Positions 34,583 through 47,062 of a stretch of DNA of 64,000 nt are shown piece after piece. This DNA comes from Lineus longissimus. Lineage: Eukaryota; Nemertea; Pilidiophora; Heteronemertea; Lineidae. The DNA is taken from assembly GCF_910592395.1 (NCBI RefSeq), contig NC_088310.1, positions 8,501,501 through 8,565,500 on the forward strand, written 5' to 3'. The notes beneath the pieces were generated by a model that saw nothing but the letters and a program-made list of their open reading frames with translations, searched no databases and was not told the origin of the DNA. The translations under genes and the position numbers were made by a program. Each line of letters begins with the position of its first letter. Position 1 is the stretch's first letter.

Positions 34583-37519
34583 CTAAACGCAGTACGAAAG
34601 CTGGTCCTCTTTGTCTTCCACAGGACACATATCATTCTCCTCGACATAGGTGACCATTTCGGTGAAAGTGAGCCCCTTCATGCCCTTGCCTCCTTTGCAG
34701 GTTAGGTATGGCTCATAGATCAGTCCCTCCTTCATCACCCAGTAGGCACCGCAGTCGCACTGAATAGGGTTCTCAAACAGGACGACGTACTCAACGTTTG
34801 AATACAGCAAGCAGATGTCAATTTTCTCAATCTTATTGTGGATGACATTGACGGAAATCTCGCGGTCGAGGTTGAAGAATACATGACCCTTCAAACCCTG
34901 GAGGTCGTTTTCAGCCAAGTGGACCTCCTTCAAGTAAGCCATGTCATCGAAAGCACCGCGTCTAATCTTCGTGATCTTGTTTTCAACCAAGCTCAAAATT
35001 GTCAGGTCAGTCAGGAGGTGGATTCCTTGTGGTATAGCAGTGAACTCGTTTTGGTCCATGTTCAGATGGTGGAGGTGGGCCAAGTTGCCCAGGTTGTATT
35101 GCTTCAGCTCGGAGATGCTGTTGTTGGCCAAGTGAAGCTCCCGGAGTTTCTGCAGTGGTGCCAACAGGGCGGGTGCGTTGGGATAATTGCAGTCCACCAT
35201 GGACAAATACTCAAGTGATTTCCTGAACGGAGTGAAAGCCTTACGGTCAACGTTTTTCAAAGGGTTGCAATCTAAAGCCAGTTCTTTCAACTTTGACAAG
35301 CCTTGGAATGTGTCTTTCTCAATCGTCGCTATCTTGTTGAACTCCACGCTCAGGTGGTCTAAACCTTCCAACACAAGTGGCGGGATCTCTTCAAGACCGA
35401 CTCCCCTCAAGTGCAGAGTCTTCAAAGTCTTCAGCTTATTCAACGCCCTGGTTACCATACCTGACCAAGGGAAATCCTGATAGGAGAAATCTAAGTATTC
35501 AAGCTTGGAAAAGTACTGGACGGTCATAGGGAATCCGTTCATGAAGGTAGCTGAGAGGTCCAACTTGATTAGATCATTGCCGAACTTCCAGTTGTTCCAG
35601 AATTGCTTCAGGGGGTTTCCCTTGAGTGTGAGTTTCTCCAACTTGCGGACAGGTTCGGAGGTGAGGCGGAGGTCGTCTGTTGCATTGTAGGAGATGTTGT
35701 TGAAGCTCAGACCGAGGTCCTTTAAGGATTTTAGGTGAAAGATACCGAAAGGGAAGCTGTCGAATCTGTTGTGGTCCATGGCAAGCCTTTCTGTGACGTC
35801 TGCGAAACCTTCGAAGGCCTTATCATCGATCTTGTTGATGAAGTTGTGTTCGAGATTGATGAACTTGGCCTTAGGGAGGCCACTGAAAACATTGGCTCCA
35901 AGGAATTCTATGTTATTGTACGACACGTCAATCTCATCAAGGACATCATCTTTGTACTTTGCGGGCAAGTCAATGGTTGGCATCTGCAAATACACAACAT
36001 TGAAGGGTTTAAAGACAAATAGCCACGATGGGGATGGCCTCCGAAATCCTCGAACTACCGGTAATGTCATCATCATGGTTATCATTTCCAGGATGTCCTC
36101 AGAAAAACTATTTGGCAACGATCAAATCTTATGACTACACCTATCAGTCCAGCGTTTTGCTGCTTCACACAGCAAAACTATTGTCACATGGTGATTCACG
36201 TGACAAACTACGCATTGTAAGTTGTTTCGCTTTTTTCTGTTTCAGCGGATAACCATGAAATCGGGCCATGCTTATTACCAAATGGGGATGCGTTTCCGGC
36301 ATGAAGCCCCTATTACCAAAGTAGACATGGCTCAACTCCCTTTTTTTTAACTGAAGTGGAACAATAGCAGAACCTCTTTACTCTCCAGACGCAGTGGATC
36401 GGTTCGTCCTGTCGCGCGACGGTCAGGATGACCCGAATGGACAGCCTCTGGAGTCTAAGCTTCTTACAATGCGTAGTTTGTAAACTGAACCACCCCACTT
36501 AGAACCAAAGGGGAACATAAAAGATGTGGGTTGCAACCATCTCCTAGCCAAGCAGGGTTACTATTATACCACCACTGATAACCTAATTGTGACCTCTCCA
36601 TGACTCGGACAACCATTAAAATATTTCACCACTTTGACATAATTTGAAAAATGTATTACTTTTGACAGACGATTGGCCTTTTTGCGAAGGACGGAGCAGT
36701 ATCAAATGCGGGCAAGCAGACGGGACAACATCATGGCCACCAACAATGCGTCGAATTCCCTCGATATTTCCTGATTACCTAATTCCAAACTGCTTATTCG
36801 TATCCCAATGGTGTCAAATGTCGCAAGCCTTTCTTTAAAAAAGTATGAAAGAACCCACACAGAAATTGGCGCAATGATATATAATGGATCACTAAGCTTT
36901 CTCATCAGTGTGTACCATTTTTTAGCCCGATATGACCAAAATACTTTTTTTCGTGGGCCTTGAATTCCGAAAGCCCCCCCCCCGTCCTTGGCTCCTTCAG
37001 GGAGGAGAGCTTGTACTTTCAGTGATGTAGGTACATGAGCATCTCAATCATGCACACCCATAGTGATACTTCGCATGCTGTTTTGATCAAAATCAACTTT
37101 GTGAAAAAGCGTTTAAAAGTTCATCTTGAAATGAACTGTGCTTGAAACGACTGTCAATATCACAATTACCATACCAGCCTAGCCGCAGCAGATATGATGT
37201 GTTACATCATCAGGCCCGGACCAGTTGGGACGAAGCCGGTCCACTGCGTCCAGATTGTGTGCGACACTTGACGCGACCTCTTTATGCAGCGCTGTGTGGC
37301 AGGAAACTTCTCTATACTTGGGGGTCAATTATTCCTACTACACCAGCCGCATAAACTTCAAAATGGTGTTACCTTTTCGAGATACAATCCATGACAATCG
37401 ATGAACTTCTTCCAGCCATAATCATTGTAGGAACATCCACTCTTCTTGTCCTTCCATGTGGTGATCTTCGAGGACACGCACACGGCAAGAACCGCCAACA
37501 AAATAAGACGAAAACCCAT
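34583..37519 (-). CDS. Secreted leucine-rich-repeat protein
   Basis: Two coding exons, 37519-37373 and 35983-34583 (phase 0 junction), give 515 aa. Residues 1-17 (MGFRLILLAVLAVCVSS) form a signal peptide. Two Cys at 29 and 42 sit where an N-terminal LRR cap belongs. About 15 LRRs follow, with words such as LEHNFINKIDDKAFEGF, LHLANNSISEL and LSLVENKITKIRRGAFDD. A C-terminal cap has NPIQCDCGAYWVMK and later Cys residues, ending CPVEDKEDQLSYCV. There is no transmembrane helix or GPI-like tail, so it should be secreted. The frame stays open upstream of 35983 to 36118, but TTTGCAG at the exon edge and the signal peptide exon make the spliced start much better. ATG 37519 follows a CAG acceptor by one base, so a 5' UTR exon exists, probably ending 37805 at AG|GTAAGC. 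The specific function and ligand are unknown. Confidence 0.88.
36380..36456 (+). repeat. Palindromic 'CCGGACGCAGTGG' element, copy 6
   Basis: ACTCTCCAGACGCAGTGGAT to ACAGCCTCTGGAGTCT, with GGTTCGTCC and CAGGATGACCCGAATGGAC inside. It lies in the LRR gene intron. Partial relatives: 37226-37256 (minus) and 38206-38238 (plus). Confidence 0.55.
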
Positions 37520-37804
37520 CCTGAAAAGACGAAAAGACAGTCAGTTGTTTGTGGGAAAGTATTTGTCTTGCGATCTCTCTTACCGGGTCGCTCATTTGCG
37601 ATGCTGTTCCGCAAATTTCACAACGAATTACAAAGTACTAATGCACGAAAGCACATGGGCTTTTATTTCTAAGGTGTTAAACTTCTTGAAGCTTTCAAGG
37701 TTAAAATTCACATTGCTCTGACGTGCTCATTAATGATCAATTCATGAATGTCCTTTTGGGTGAAAAATTTGCCAGAGTATATTATTAGAAATGGAGATGC
37801 TTAC

Positions 37805-37870
37805 CTAAAACTCCGCGTGCACCTCTCTCTCTGGTGCGACATAAAATGTGTTGATCGCACGCTTAGCCTC
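37805..37870 (-). other. Probable 5' UTR exon of the LRR gene
   Basis: On the minus strand a GGAGTTTTAG|GTAAGC donor at 37805 would join the CAG acceptor at 37521, 285 bp away, just before the LRR ATG. The exon's upstream edge cannot be fixed. Confidence 0.4.
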
Positions 37871-38571
37871 TCAGGTTTTTGAAAACTGAATTATGTAATA
37901 ATTTGATGCCGGTATAAACTATAAAACGGTCTCCCACACACTTCTCACAGCGAGACAAAATTGGTAGAAAATTGCCCATATTTCCGTCTACAACCCGCAT
38001 CACTAACATTGATATGATTCTCAGGCCCATGTGGTGACGTCACGAATTGCATTTTCGTGGCCATGCATGAGCTCGAGTACTGTATAGCAAGACAAATATT
38101 TTCATTATGCTCTTGATGATAAGCATAACCAACAAAAACGAATAAAGACTAGCGCATTTCTCCGAGTCATCAATTTTGGGCCAGTTTGGTCCGAAGTCAA
38201 CGACTCCGGACGCGGTGGTCTTGTCGTCCGTGGCTTAAGACTGTCCGTGACTGATTGACTGCTAAAGTGGGGAGCAAAACTTCATGAAGTCCTAGGATAA
38301 ATTAATACAGCGATGTTCTGCCGGACCACATTCTATTCCGAGATAGTGTATTATACTTTATAAAAACAGAAACACAACTATAAGATGCGTGGTGATGATG
38401 AGGATTGCATGAAGTTGCTGCTCATTAAGGTCGTGCAGTCCCATTCCGAACGGACTGATGGCACTTCGCGTTGGCTAACGGTATAATCCGCTTGCAGTAT
38501 AAGATGACCGGAATGACTGGGACCTTCGTAATACAGGTCATATCATCTAAATAAAGTCCGTGTTTCCAATA

Positions 38572-38690
38572 CTGAACTGCCAGCGGTATTGTCTCCGTAG
38601 CCTCCGCCCATTATGAACTTCTAGCCGTATTGCCTCCGTAGCCTCCGCGCGTGTTGTCTGGAAGATTTGCAATGTCATTACACTGAGCTC
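38572..38690. repeat. Dispersed repeat (GCCTCCGTAGCCTCCGCGCG), copy 2 with partial duplication
   Basis: AACTGCCAGCGGTATTGTCT CCGTAGCCTCC, then AACTTCTAGCCGTATTGCCT CCGTAGCCTCCGC, then TTGTCTGGAAGATTTGCAATG. Confidence 0.6.
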
Positions 38691-39789
38691 GAGCGTCAAT
38701 ATGGTGTTTCCCAGGTGTTACCGATACATCAGGGCATTAAGCCTATACACTATTCTCAACCCCTATACCCTACGGATGCGGGTGGACACCATCCACATGC
38801 CGAACAACTGGTTAATTTAGTTTGGTGTTTTTTACATTATATAACGCCAATCTGAATTTCTAACTGCTAGGGGTCTACAGTTGTCCGGATTGCTAAAACG
38901 CTATTATGATATGTCGCCAGCATCTTTACAATACATGTAATTGGACCTTTGCATAAGGCGGATATATACGAAGTCACCGTTATCCAAATCGTATAGCCCA
39001 CCCCGCCAAGTTGGATTTGGTGTGGGGATCAACTAATGCGCAACCTCTATCCTCTATCCTCGATCGTACAAAAGGTTACGAGCTAAAACTATACAACCTG
39101 AGGAAATCAGGGGTTAATTATCCGAATCTCCGGCCCTGCACAGCCCGAGCGGCCGGATGAGACAAGACCACAATTGATTTTTTAAGCCTTTTAGCAGTTA
39201 AATTGTCAATGTTTGACCGCGACGCATCAAAGAATGCGTCAACTAGTGAAACTGAAATTCGGATATGATATACGGGTTAGTCTTGCGAGTAACTGGTGCG
39301 ATTTAAATTGGTGATTGACCACGGAAATTTTTTTTTAATCGACAAATTAGACAGACTTTGATATTTCCACTCTTTTCAGCCAACTGGCAGAAAAAACTCA
39401 AAACACGCCCCCTATTACCCAATTAGCAAAATTCGAAATTAATTTTTTCATCAAATAATTTCTTTATATCTGTAGACTTGCCACAGCAAATATTTTTTCA
39501 ATACCTCTCCAAATATGTACTTGAGAGTAAAAAACATGCACTCGTCTAATAGATAGGCCTCGACCCTCCAACCGGCTATGAATATTCATTGGTGGTCTTG
39601 TCTCGGATGAAACTCAGGCGCAAATAATTACTCATGAAAAGAGAGTAAACGAATGTTTTTCTTGACATTTTCTGTTAAAAAGGTCTTTAAAGCTGTTATC
39701 TAACTTGTTTAGGCGCTCAGAAGCTCTGAATATCTGTTCTGGCACACTACACCAATTTTGAATTTGGCGCGCTGTTTCGTTTAGCGATT

Positions 39790-39826
39790 AAGCGCATGCG
39801 TCGTAGATTATTCCAAAATGGCGCTT
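39790..39826. promoter_or_regulatory. NRF-1-like and YY1-like sites, possible CCDC61 promoter
   Basis: AGCGCATGCGTCG at 39791 fits the NRF-1 consensus, and CCAAAATGGCGC at 39813 fits the YY1 core. A second CCAAAATGGC is at about 40008. These pairs are typical of TATA-less housekeeping promoters. The site is about 0.9 kb upstream of the CCDC61 ATG, so a 5' UTR intron would be needed. Confidence 0.3.
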
Positions 39827-40729
39827 TGAGTAGCGGTGTATTTGAAAAACAAAGGAAAGAAACTGATATAAAAGTGTGAATGGAGATTGCGAATTGAATG
39901 TAAATAGACAGTTTCGTTTCATTATTTTGCACTCGTTTACATCACACTAAAATGTAACAAATCGAAGGTTTGGTTCAAAATGAAATCGATTGAGAAATGT
40001 TGCGGTTCCAAAATGGCTCGAATATGTGTGCTTTCAGTGCATTTTCTGTGCATTAATCTACGTGCATCCGAGTGGGAAAAAATAAAAAGTTTGTTGATTG
40101 AGTCGAAATACCCAGTCAACAATCTACAGAACTGACTCGCTCGCAGTCATGTTGAAAAACTAATGGCCCACTTTGCCACATGTCCTGGACATTGCTAGAT
40201 GTCGGACGACATCATTTAAAACGATTCAAATCGTCGTAAAAATGGATGGACCTAACTTTTTAATAGAAGTTTCTAATTGTTGGGTCGCTTAGATTAGTTA
40301 CTCTTTACTGTATTAACTGTTAGTAAGTTACAAATGTAGTCAGGAGTCCGTGCACCAGTCGTTTAGTTGTCCACTACTAATGTACTATTGACAACGAATC
40401 CAACTCTGTGTACATAGGCCTACATCAGGATGGGGTTAAAAAAGCAAGGAAGTTCAGCCCTATGCAATTTAGCCTATTGCTCAGAGGTCAGACGGAGGCA
40501 CCGCCCCCGGCTGTATTTTCTATGTCGTGCATGGAGCTCTTGTTGAGAGATTTTTCATATCGCTCTCCTTTTTGCAATTTCTCTTGGAATTTCACTAGAC
40601 TAAACCTATCATATGTCCCGTCGCCTTAAGATTCCATTCAGAACTTTACTCTGTAAATGACCACTTCAGAAAATGTTGACTATTCTTTGCAGTATAAGTA
40701 ACGTAAGTGTAAAGCCAAAAGAAAGCAAG

Positions 40730-43700
40730 ATGGACGAAGACAGTGCTGTGACCTCCCACTACTTGTTTCGGGGTATTGAGTACATTGTCACAATGCAGAT
40801 AAGCGGTGACACGGTTACGCTGGAGGTGGAGGATAAACTTACTGCTGATCAGTGGAGGGGTACATTTGATGCCAACTGTGAGTATACATGATAGGTGCCT
40901 GGTTCCATGATTATCGGGCAGAGGAGAACCAACATCACAGTTAGCCACCCAGGCCAAAGCTCTGTGGCTACGTAATGTGGGAGTCATTCTGGAGTGGCCT
41001 AAAACACATTTTCAGATAATAGGTCACAGTAATATCCCGTTCACGTTTTTGGGAGTCCTACCCTGGAGGAAATCTTTAAGGTATACCGGTCACCTGCCCC
41101 TGACAAATATGATATGGCATGCAAAATCTACAAAGGCTCACAACTTCTTGTCAATCTGGCAATTGCAAGTAACAATTACTCAGCTTATTACTAATACTAC
41201 CACTTCCATGTTCCATTTTGTCATTTGATCAACTTTTGGGTCTTTCAGATGTAGAAGATTTGACACATAAAACAGGAAACTTCAAACAGTTTGCAATATT
41301 TGTGAACATGATTGAAACAGCACTTTCAAAGGTGAGTCCCTCAGTCGTGGTGGTGTTAGGTTGTTACGTTTATCAGAAAGTAATTTCTGTTTTTTATTCA
41401 AGTTTGGATCTCCTGGGCTGAAATGCTAGAAGTTGGACTTGACATTTCTCTGTTGTCATAAGGCTACTGTCATTACCAAGGGCAAGGCCATCTTCTCCAT
41501 TTTCACGTTCAAATCTTTGTCCTCTTTCACTTCCAGTCCAGTGATGCTGTATCATTAGACCTCCTGACATACTCGGACCTGGAATCACTTCGAAGTCGAA
41601 AAGCGGGTGTTGGCACCAAGGCCATCCCTGGTGCCAAGGCTCATATGATGAACACAAGTAAACGCTACCTTATTTTGACGTACACTGTGGAGTTTGATAA
41701 GTAAGCAGTTTGAAATTGAAATTAGTTTGTAAATCAGATCTTTGTTCATTCTTGGGTTGTATAACTTGCATTGTAATCAGGTGACCAATGATTCTTGATT
41801 TTTCCTAAGAAGTTTCTGTTCATGGTACCTTATTGCTCAAAGAAAATCAACACATTTCTGAAAATTCAAGTGGTGCCTGCATTCTTTGACTTCAGATTAC
41901 ATCTTTCTAAAACATTATACTCGAAGATATGGGCTTCGATCAAAGGGTTTTTTCCATTCTACTAGAATTCTTGCCAAGCCTGTCATCTGAGCATTTCTCA
42001 GTTTCATATTTTCCTATTTCATTTTAGGATCCATTACCCTCTGCCACTTCCATATCAGGGAAAACCTGATCCCAGAGCCTTACAAGAAACGATTAGACAG
42101 CTTAGAACGGAGTTGAAGTTTTGCAAACAAAAGGTAAGTGGACACATGATACCCAGTATGCCAGCCACTCCAGTTCTTTGACTCAATAGACATACTGATT
42201 CAAATGCTAACATGTCAGTTGATCATATCGTGAAGTACATTTTTCTCCAGCGGTTTTTCGATGATTTGTCCAACACGGAGAGTAAATGAAAATGGCATCT
42301 CTTTCTTTCATCATATTTCAGGGTTCATCTGATTACAGATTGCGGGAGTTGGAGAAACTGAAGAGAGAGTAAGTCTACAATTTTTGTGCCACTGCGTCAG
42401 TTGTAAAGAAATTTAGCTCAGCTCTCACTATTGATTCTGACATGCCTGTGGTAGAGATGATCATCAATATGAAATAATTCTACTTCCATTTGTCTTGGCC
42501 ATTCCCCCAGCTTGGGTCCAGTTCACCCTATCGTCCTGGCATCTTTTTCTTTTGATAGTCGCCATGTGGCCCTGGCCTGGCTGGACGCCGTCTGCCTTGC
42601 AGGTTCTACCGGAGTGCATGTCTTGTGAAGTTGTTCCTTGGCTCTCAGAGGGTGTGGCCGGGCCAGTTCCACTTCCTCCACATGACCTGCAGTTCTATCT
42701 GCTCCTGGTTTCCTTTCTCCCACAAGTCCCTGCAAGTAATTTTGTCCTCCCATCTGGTGTTTAAGATGTATCTTAAGCACCGGTTGACAAACAACATAAA
42801 GTGCTACTCACATTTTCAGTCATGATCTCCTGTTGAAAGAAAAAGACGCTCTGGAGGAGGAATACCTCCGCTTTCGTCGTGAAATGAAACTGACAACCAA
42901 AGGTACTGCGGCCAAAGAGGTGAAGATCTTGAAGACAATGGTGAAAAACCTTGAAGAGGAGCTTTTGAAGGAAAGAACGAAAAATCAAAAGATGTCTTCG
43001 AAGAGGAATGCAGAATATAGGCAGCTGAGTGAAGAGGTAGAGCAAAAAACTTTTTTCATGGGAAATGTTGTCCTTGAACTGCCCTAATTTGCAATATATG
43101 CCTCTAAATGTTTATTTTTTGTCAGATTTCATAAATCTAAAGTTGTACAGAGAGAGCTGAGGCATTTCTGCTGTCAAATTAAGCCATGTTTAGGAGCAGG
43201 AAAATGGAAATCCTAAAAAAATAGGGAATGTCTCATCCCTGTAAGGGTAAATTTGGGTAAATGCCTAACAAGTGGATGAAATTATCCCCTGTTCACCTTT
43301 CGCAACTTGGTTCCCTTTTCTTAAATGATCATTTCTCAAATATTTTTGTATTCTGTTCTTGTCTGCTTGTTAAACTATTACTACACTTGACTTTACCAAG
43401 TCTGAGTGGATAGATTTTCCAAACATTACATGTGTACATGTATAGTGACAGACAGCGTATTGATAGAGATCTGTATTTTGTTGTAGTATGAAGAAATTCG
43501 AGCCGCTGAGAGAAATCTACGCATCCGGGTGAAAAGCTTGACCAATGAACTGGCAGTTTACAAAAGGTTAGTGAATAATGATTGACGGTGGGCATAAAAG
43601 CTTTTTGTACACAGTCAGGTAGGTAGGAGTTTTTTTTAATGAAAATACTTTTTTAGAAGATTTCAAAAATCTCCAAAATCAGTTGCAGGATAGGGTGTCT

Positions 43701-46700
43701 GTGGTGTGGGGTGGGCCAGGGACTCTTCCATGAACGGAGCTTTTGTTGGTATACCTCTTGTTGGCAGGGGCTTCTTGGCAAAATGTTCAAATGTAGTTTT
43801 CTTGTTACAGACGACCTGTGAAGTCTCCTGCGTCCAGCCAAGCCTCTACAAGGAAAGAAGTGGAGAGACGCCGAGCTGCATCCAGAGAGCGGTCATTTTC
43901 ACGCGAGCGGTCTTACGCCCGTGACAGAGAGAGGTCGTCCAGTGCTGAGAGGTCGTTCGTCCGTCGACAAGCTTACAGTGCCCAATTGGACCGGCGGCGC
44001 CCACGCAGTGCCTCAGCTGACAGGCGTCAAGAGCGGAGTGCGTCCATTGAGCGAAGTCGAAGGGAGCGCAGTTTGTCGCAAGACAGGAATGTGAATCGAA
44101 GGAGATCGCCGTCTGCGTCACCTTCAGGTGTGTAAACTTGTTAAAGCAGGACAACATGGACAGCAAATGAGTCCAGCCTTACTCGTTACTATTCATACAT
44201 GTATTGCACCGTTGTGATAAACTGATATTTTAATAACACTAGTCATATGAATTCACAAATGTTCGGCCCGGAAATGGCCTTCCTGAGGCACTGACATTTA
44301 AAATGTTATCTCAATGTTACAGTATACACATATTATAAACAAAGCAAGTGATACCAAACTTGTTACAAGCTGCAGGATCTAAGGGCATAGGCATGGAAAA
44401 CTCCAGTTTTCTGGTTTATAGTACTGGGATGCTGTCATATTCATCTTTCTCCTGCGTTTCAGGTGCTAGGTTACCACGCTTTGATCCGACCGCTTATGTG
44501 AAGGAGAAGGCAAGACGAAAGAGGGAAACGGACATGAGTAGGTGAGGTTGTGGCACATCTGATGACGTAAACCTTGATGTCTTTTCCCCAGACTCAAGAA
44601 ATTAGAAATCCAAATAAAAAAACTTACAACCTTTTCAAATGTTGACTTTTCCAGCCAAAGACAAGCAAGGTCCAGAAGATCGGGAAGCTCTGAAAGGCAA
44701 CCCATGTCATCGCCAGGCTACGTCAACAGCATTTCTAGGACATTCGATGGCGGGTACAAAAAGTTCAGATTCAGGACTAATTCAGGTGAGGTGTGTGGGG
44801 AGACCCATTTCCTGAGATATTGAACATTTTTGTGTCAGGATCTTTAGATCTGATAGGCCTACAGCTTCAGAATCAAAAACTGTACTGAATATCTCAATTA
44901 GATCTCCACCAGTTTCTCAACCATTGGGGTAGAAGGTTTAGTGTGACTGATTATGGGTTGCATTTGTGTTGTATGATACACGTATACTTGTAAGCTCTTC
45001 ATGTGATTAATGAGATTATGTGTTTTCTTCTTATACAGTTGGTAGCCAAGGTTCACAGAGTGATGCAGATGTTGCCTCAGACTCTTCAACAAGCAGGGTC
45101 AGGTAAGAATAAATATGATAGGCCTGTTATTTGATTGATGATTGTATGCCTAGGCGACTTGGTCAGGCACAGATTGGTCTTCCTCAAGATTTATGTGCAC
45201 TCGGTCTTAATCCAGATAACTTTCCTTCATCATGTCCATACACCCCCAATTTATTTGCAAGTAAGTGTATTCAATCCAGGATGTGCTCGCTGGCTCTAAC
45301 TTAGTAATAATTGGCTGAATTCGTTTTGATTGGAGTCTGTGTGATCTTAGGTAACTTTCATTTGGTTATTCTTATGCTTTCAGGAAACTTAAGAAGGTAC
45401 TAAGGCCTGGGAGGGCGTCGTCGTCATCATTCTGGGACAGCCCCAATGTGGTAAGTCGGCCATAGAGAACGTATCCATCATGATATCACTATCGGCATCA
45501 TAAGCCTATTGCATTTTTGCAGGAGGTCTGGAGTCCACCACTGGCTACTGTCCACGTATATTGAAATAAAAGCTCAAGTTGGATATTACGGGCCCTGGAA
45601 GAACCTACATGTACAATACTGCACAATTGCGGGCGAGTTCAATTTGTAATAGATTGAGGACAAATTTGTTCTATAATTTTTCCAAAAAAGACGTTTACAG
45701 TGAATCCTGCTGTCTTGTGACCTTGATGGGTTTCAAGTCCAAACTGCAAATTTTTTGTAAAATTTCTCCTTTCATTTCCAGCCATACCATAAAAACGTAA
45801 AGAAATCTGGAGGGAAACACAAGATATATCCTTTATAGAAACATACTTTCTTATTAAATGATATTGAGAGTACAATTAATGTAGGTGTAATATTATTTTG
45901 AGGAGATGAAGTTGTGATTGCACACTCTTAAGTCATAATGTTTTATTGCGAACAAGTCAGTGGAGACAGACCTGGAAACATACAGTAAAAGAAGCAATTC
46001 TGAATAGTCACAACACCACTGCGACTGTTGACAACAGATGTTGTTGTTGTTGTTGTTGCTACCAGCCCTAAAAAAATCTAGTCAATTTTTCCAATTAACT
46101 AATGCGGTGATCTTTGATATTTGCCTTAACCACCTCACTGTTTCGAGCACTCCCACTAATGGTATCTTATCAAATAAAAAGAAAGGATCGACCTCAAAAG
46201 AAAATCGACCTCCAATGGGTAAGTCATCGTAGAAACTGTTCATGTAAGATCGCTGATGTATTTCTGAGGACCTGCTCTCACAGGTGAACAATATTCAGCC
46301 TCTCTTTAGCCACATTTTGACAGTGCTTGGGATTAGGGAAAGTCAAACAGTGCATGATGAGAGTCCTGATCATAAAAGGCCTAGATAATGGGGTTCACGG
46401 CTAGCTTTGATGTGAGGTTGCTCTGGGTGCATGGTGTAAATTGCTTTGGTATCCAGAGAGTTTCATGTAGTCAACAAGAAAAATACAAGCCAAGATAATC
46501 TCCAGTAACAGCTTGCCAGAGTCTTATATCTAATAGTTGCACGCTAGACAATCAGTCTGTTTTTGGTAACAAAGTCGGCTGTCTTGGAGATTTCCACTGT
46601 TGAACCCCAGAGTTCTGTGGTTGGAGTGGTGTCCTTTGGCCAGTATTCCTCTGTATTCTTCATGAGGGAGCAGGTCTGAAGCACACGAGCTGAAGAAACT

Positions 46701-46858
46701 ACTCCAATTTCTAGGCCTTTGATTAAGAATTGTCATTTACACTATCTCTTGCAGGTCAAGACAAAGACGCATTCAACCGCTCAGCAGAGATCACAGAAAT
46801 CGATGCAAGGTTGAATCGGCTTCAGCAGTACATGCAGAGTAACATGCCTCTCAACTGA
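40730..46858 (+). CDS. CCDC61: CCDC61 (VFL3 homologue), centrosomal coiled-coil protein
   Basis: Exons: 40730-40877, 41249-41331, 41537-41700, 42028-42133, 42322-42368, 42820-43036, 43487-43566, 43811-44127, 44463-44541, 44655-44785, 45039-45102, 45384-45450, 45782-45825, 46139-46218, 46755-46858. They give 576 aa (human about 512). Family role: paralogue-like to SAS-6 and XRCC4 in fold; acts in basal-body and centriole-linked fibre assembly and orientation. Visible: head domain with YLFRGIEYIV, LEVEDKLTADQWRG, EDLTHKTGNFKQF (50-62), SKRYLILTYTVEFD and HYPLPLPYQGKPDP; coiled coil at about 150-280; Ser/Arg/Glu-rich stretch at about 282-387; RFDPTAYVKEK (393-402); C-terminal AEITEIDARLNRLQQYM. 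Fourteen introns, of which 13 are GT-AG and intron 13 (45826-46138) is AT-AC of U12 type. AATAAA is at 47057. Identification is firm. Confidence 0.94.
45826..46138 (+). other. U12-type AT-AC intron of CCDC61
   Basis: The 5' end reads ATATCCTTT, the full U12 5' splice-site consensus. The 3' end has GCCTTAAC (46123-46130), matching the U12 branch-site core CCTTAAC, with the branch A about 9 bases before a terminal AC (46137-46138). Joining 45825 to 46139 is phase-correct (AT+T) and links exon 13 to the conserved C-terminus. No GT-AG pair in this interval keeps frame. A (GTT)n run lies inside at 46037-46058. Confidence 0.82.
46037..46058 (+). repeat. (GTT)n microsatellite
   Basis: About seven GTT units inside CCDC61 intron 13. 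Confidence 0.9.
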
Positions 46859-47056
46859 AGCGTAAAGCCACTTGAAAACAAGCAATTTTAATTGCTGCTA
46901 CCTCGCATGGGACGATAATTGCTAGTTTGCCACGGTCATCGCAGGTCTATAGCCAGTCTCACAGTTTGAAAAATGCAAAGTTTGGGAGGTGAAACTGATG
47001 ACCCCGCCCCAGATGAAATTTTTTTTAGGTTTCTACCTATTTTTAAGATGCTGCCT

Positions 47057-47062
47057 AATAAA
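47057..47062 (+). terminator. Candidate polyadenylation signal of CCDC61
   Basis: AATAAA about 200 bp past the TGA stop. Confidence 0.5.

Larger units (their letters stand above)
37871..40670. other. Intergenic region between LRR and CCDC61
   Basis: This region contains the GCCTCCGTAGCCTCCGC repeat (38572-38690), fragments of the palindromic family (38206-38238) and of the 32879 MITE (38139-38160), and AT-rich sequence with no supported exon. The last kilobase probably holds CCDC61 regulatory sequence and 5' UTR. Confidence 0.4.

Noticed and set aside
35984-36118. Upstream start for the LRR protein from a continuous open frame
   Set aside because: It would give an N-terminus without a signal peptide; the TTTGCAG acceptor at 35984 and the signal-peptide exon at 37519 explain the gene better.
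45782-45838. CCDC61 ending at TAG 45836-45838
   Set aside because: Two further exons in correct phase restore the conserved C-terminus once the AT-AC intron is removed.
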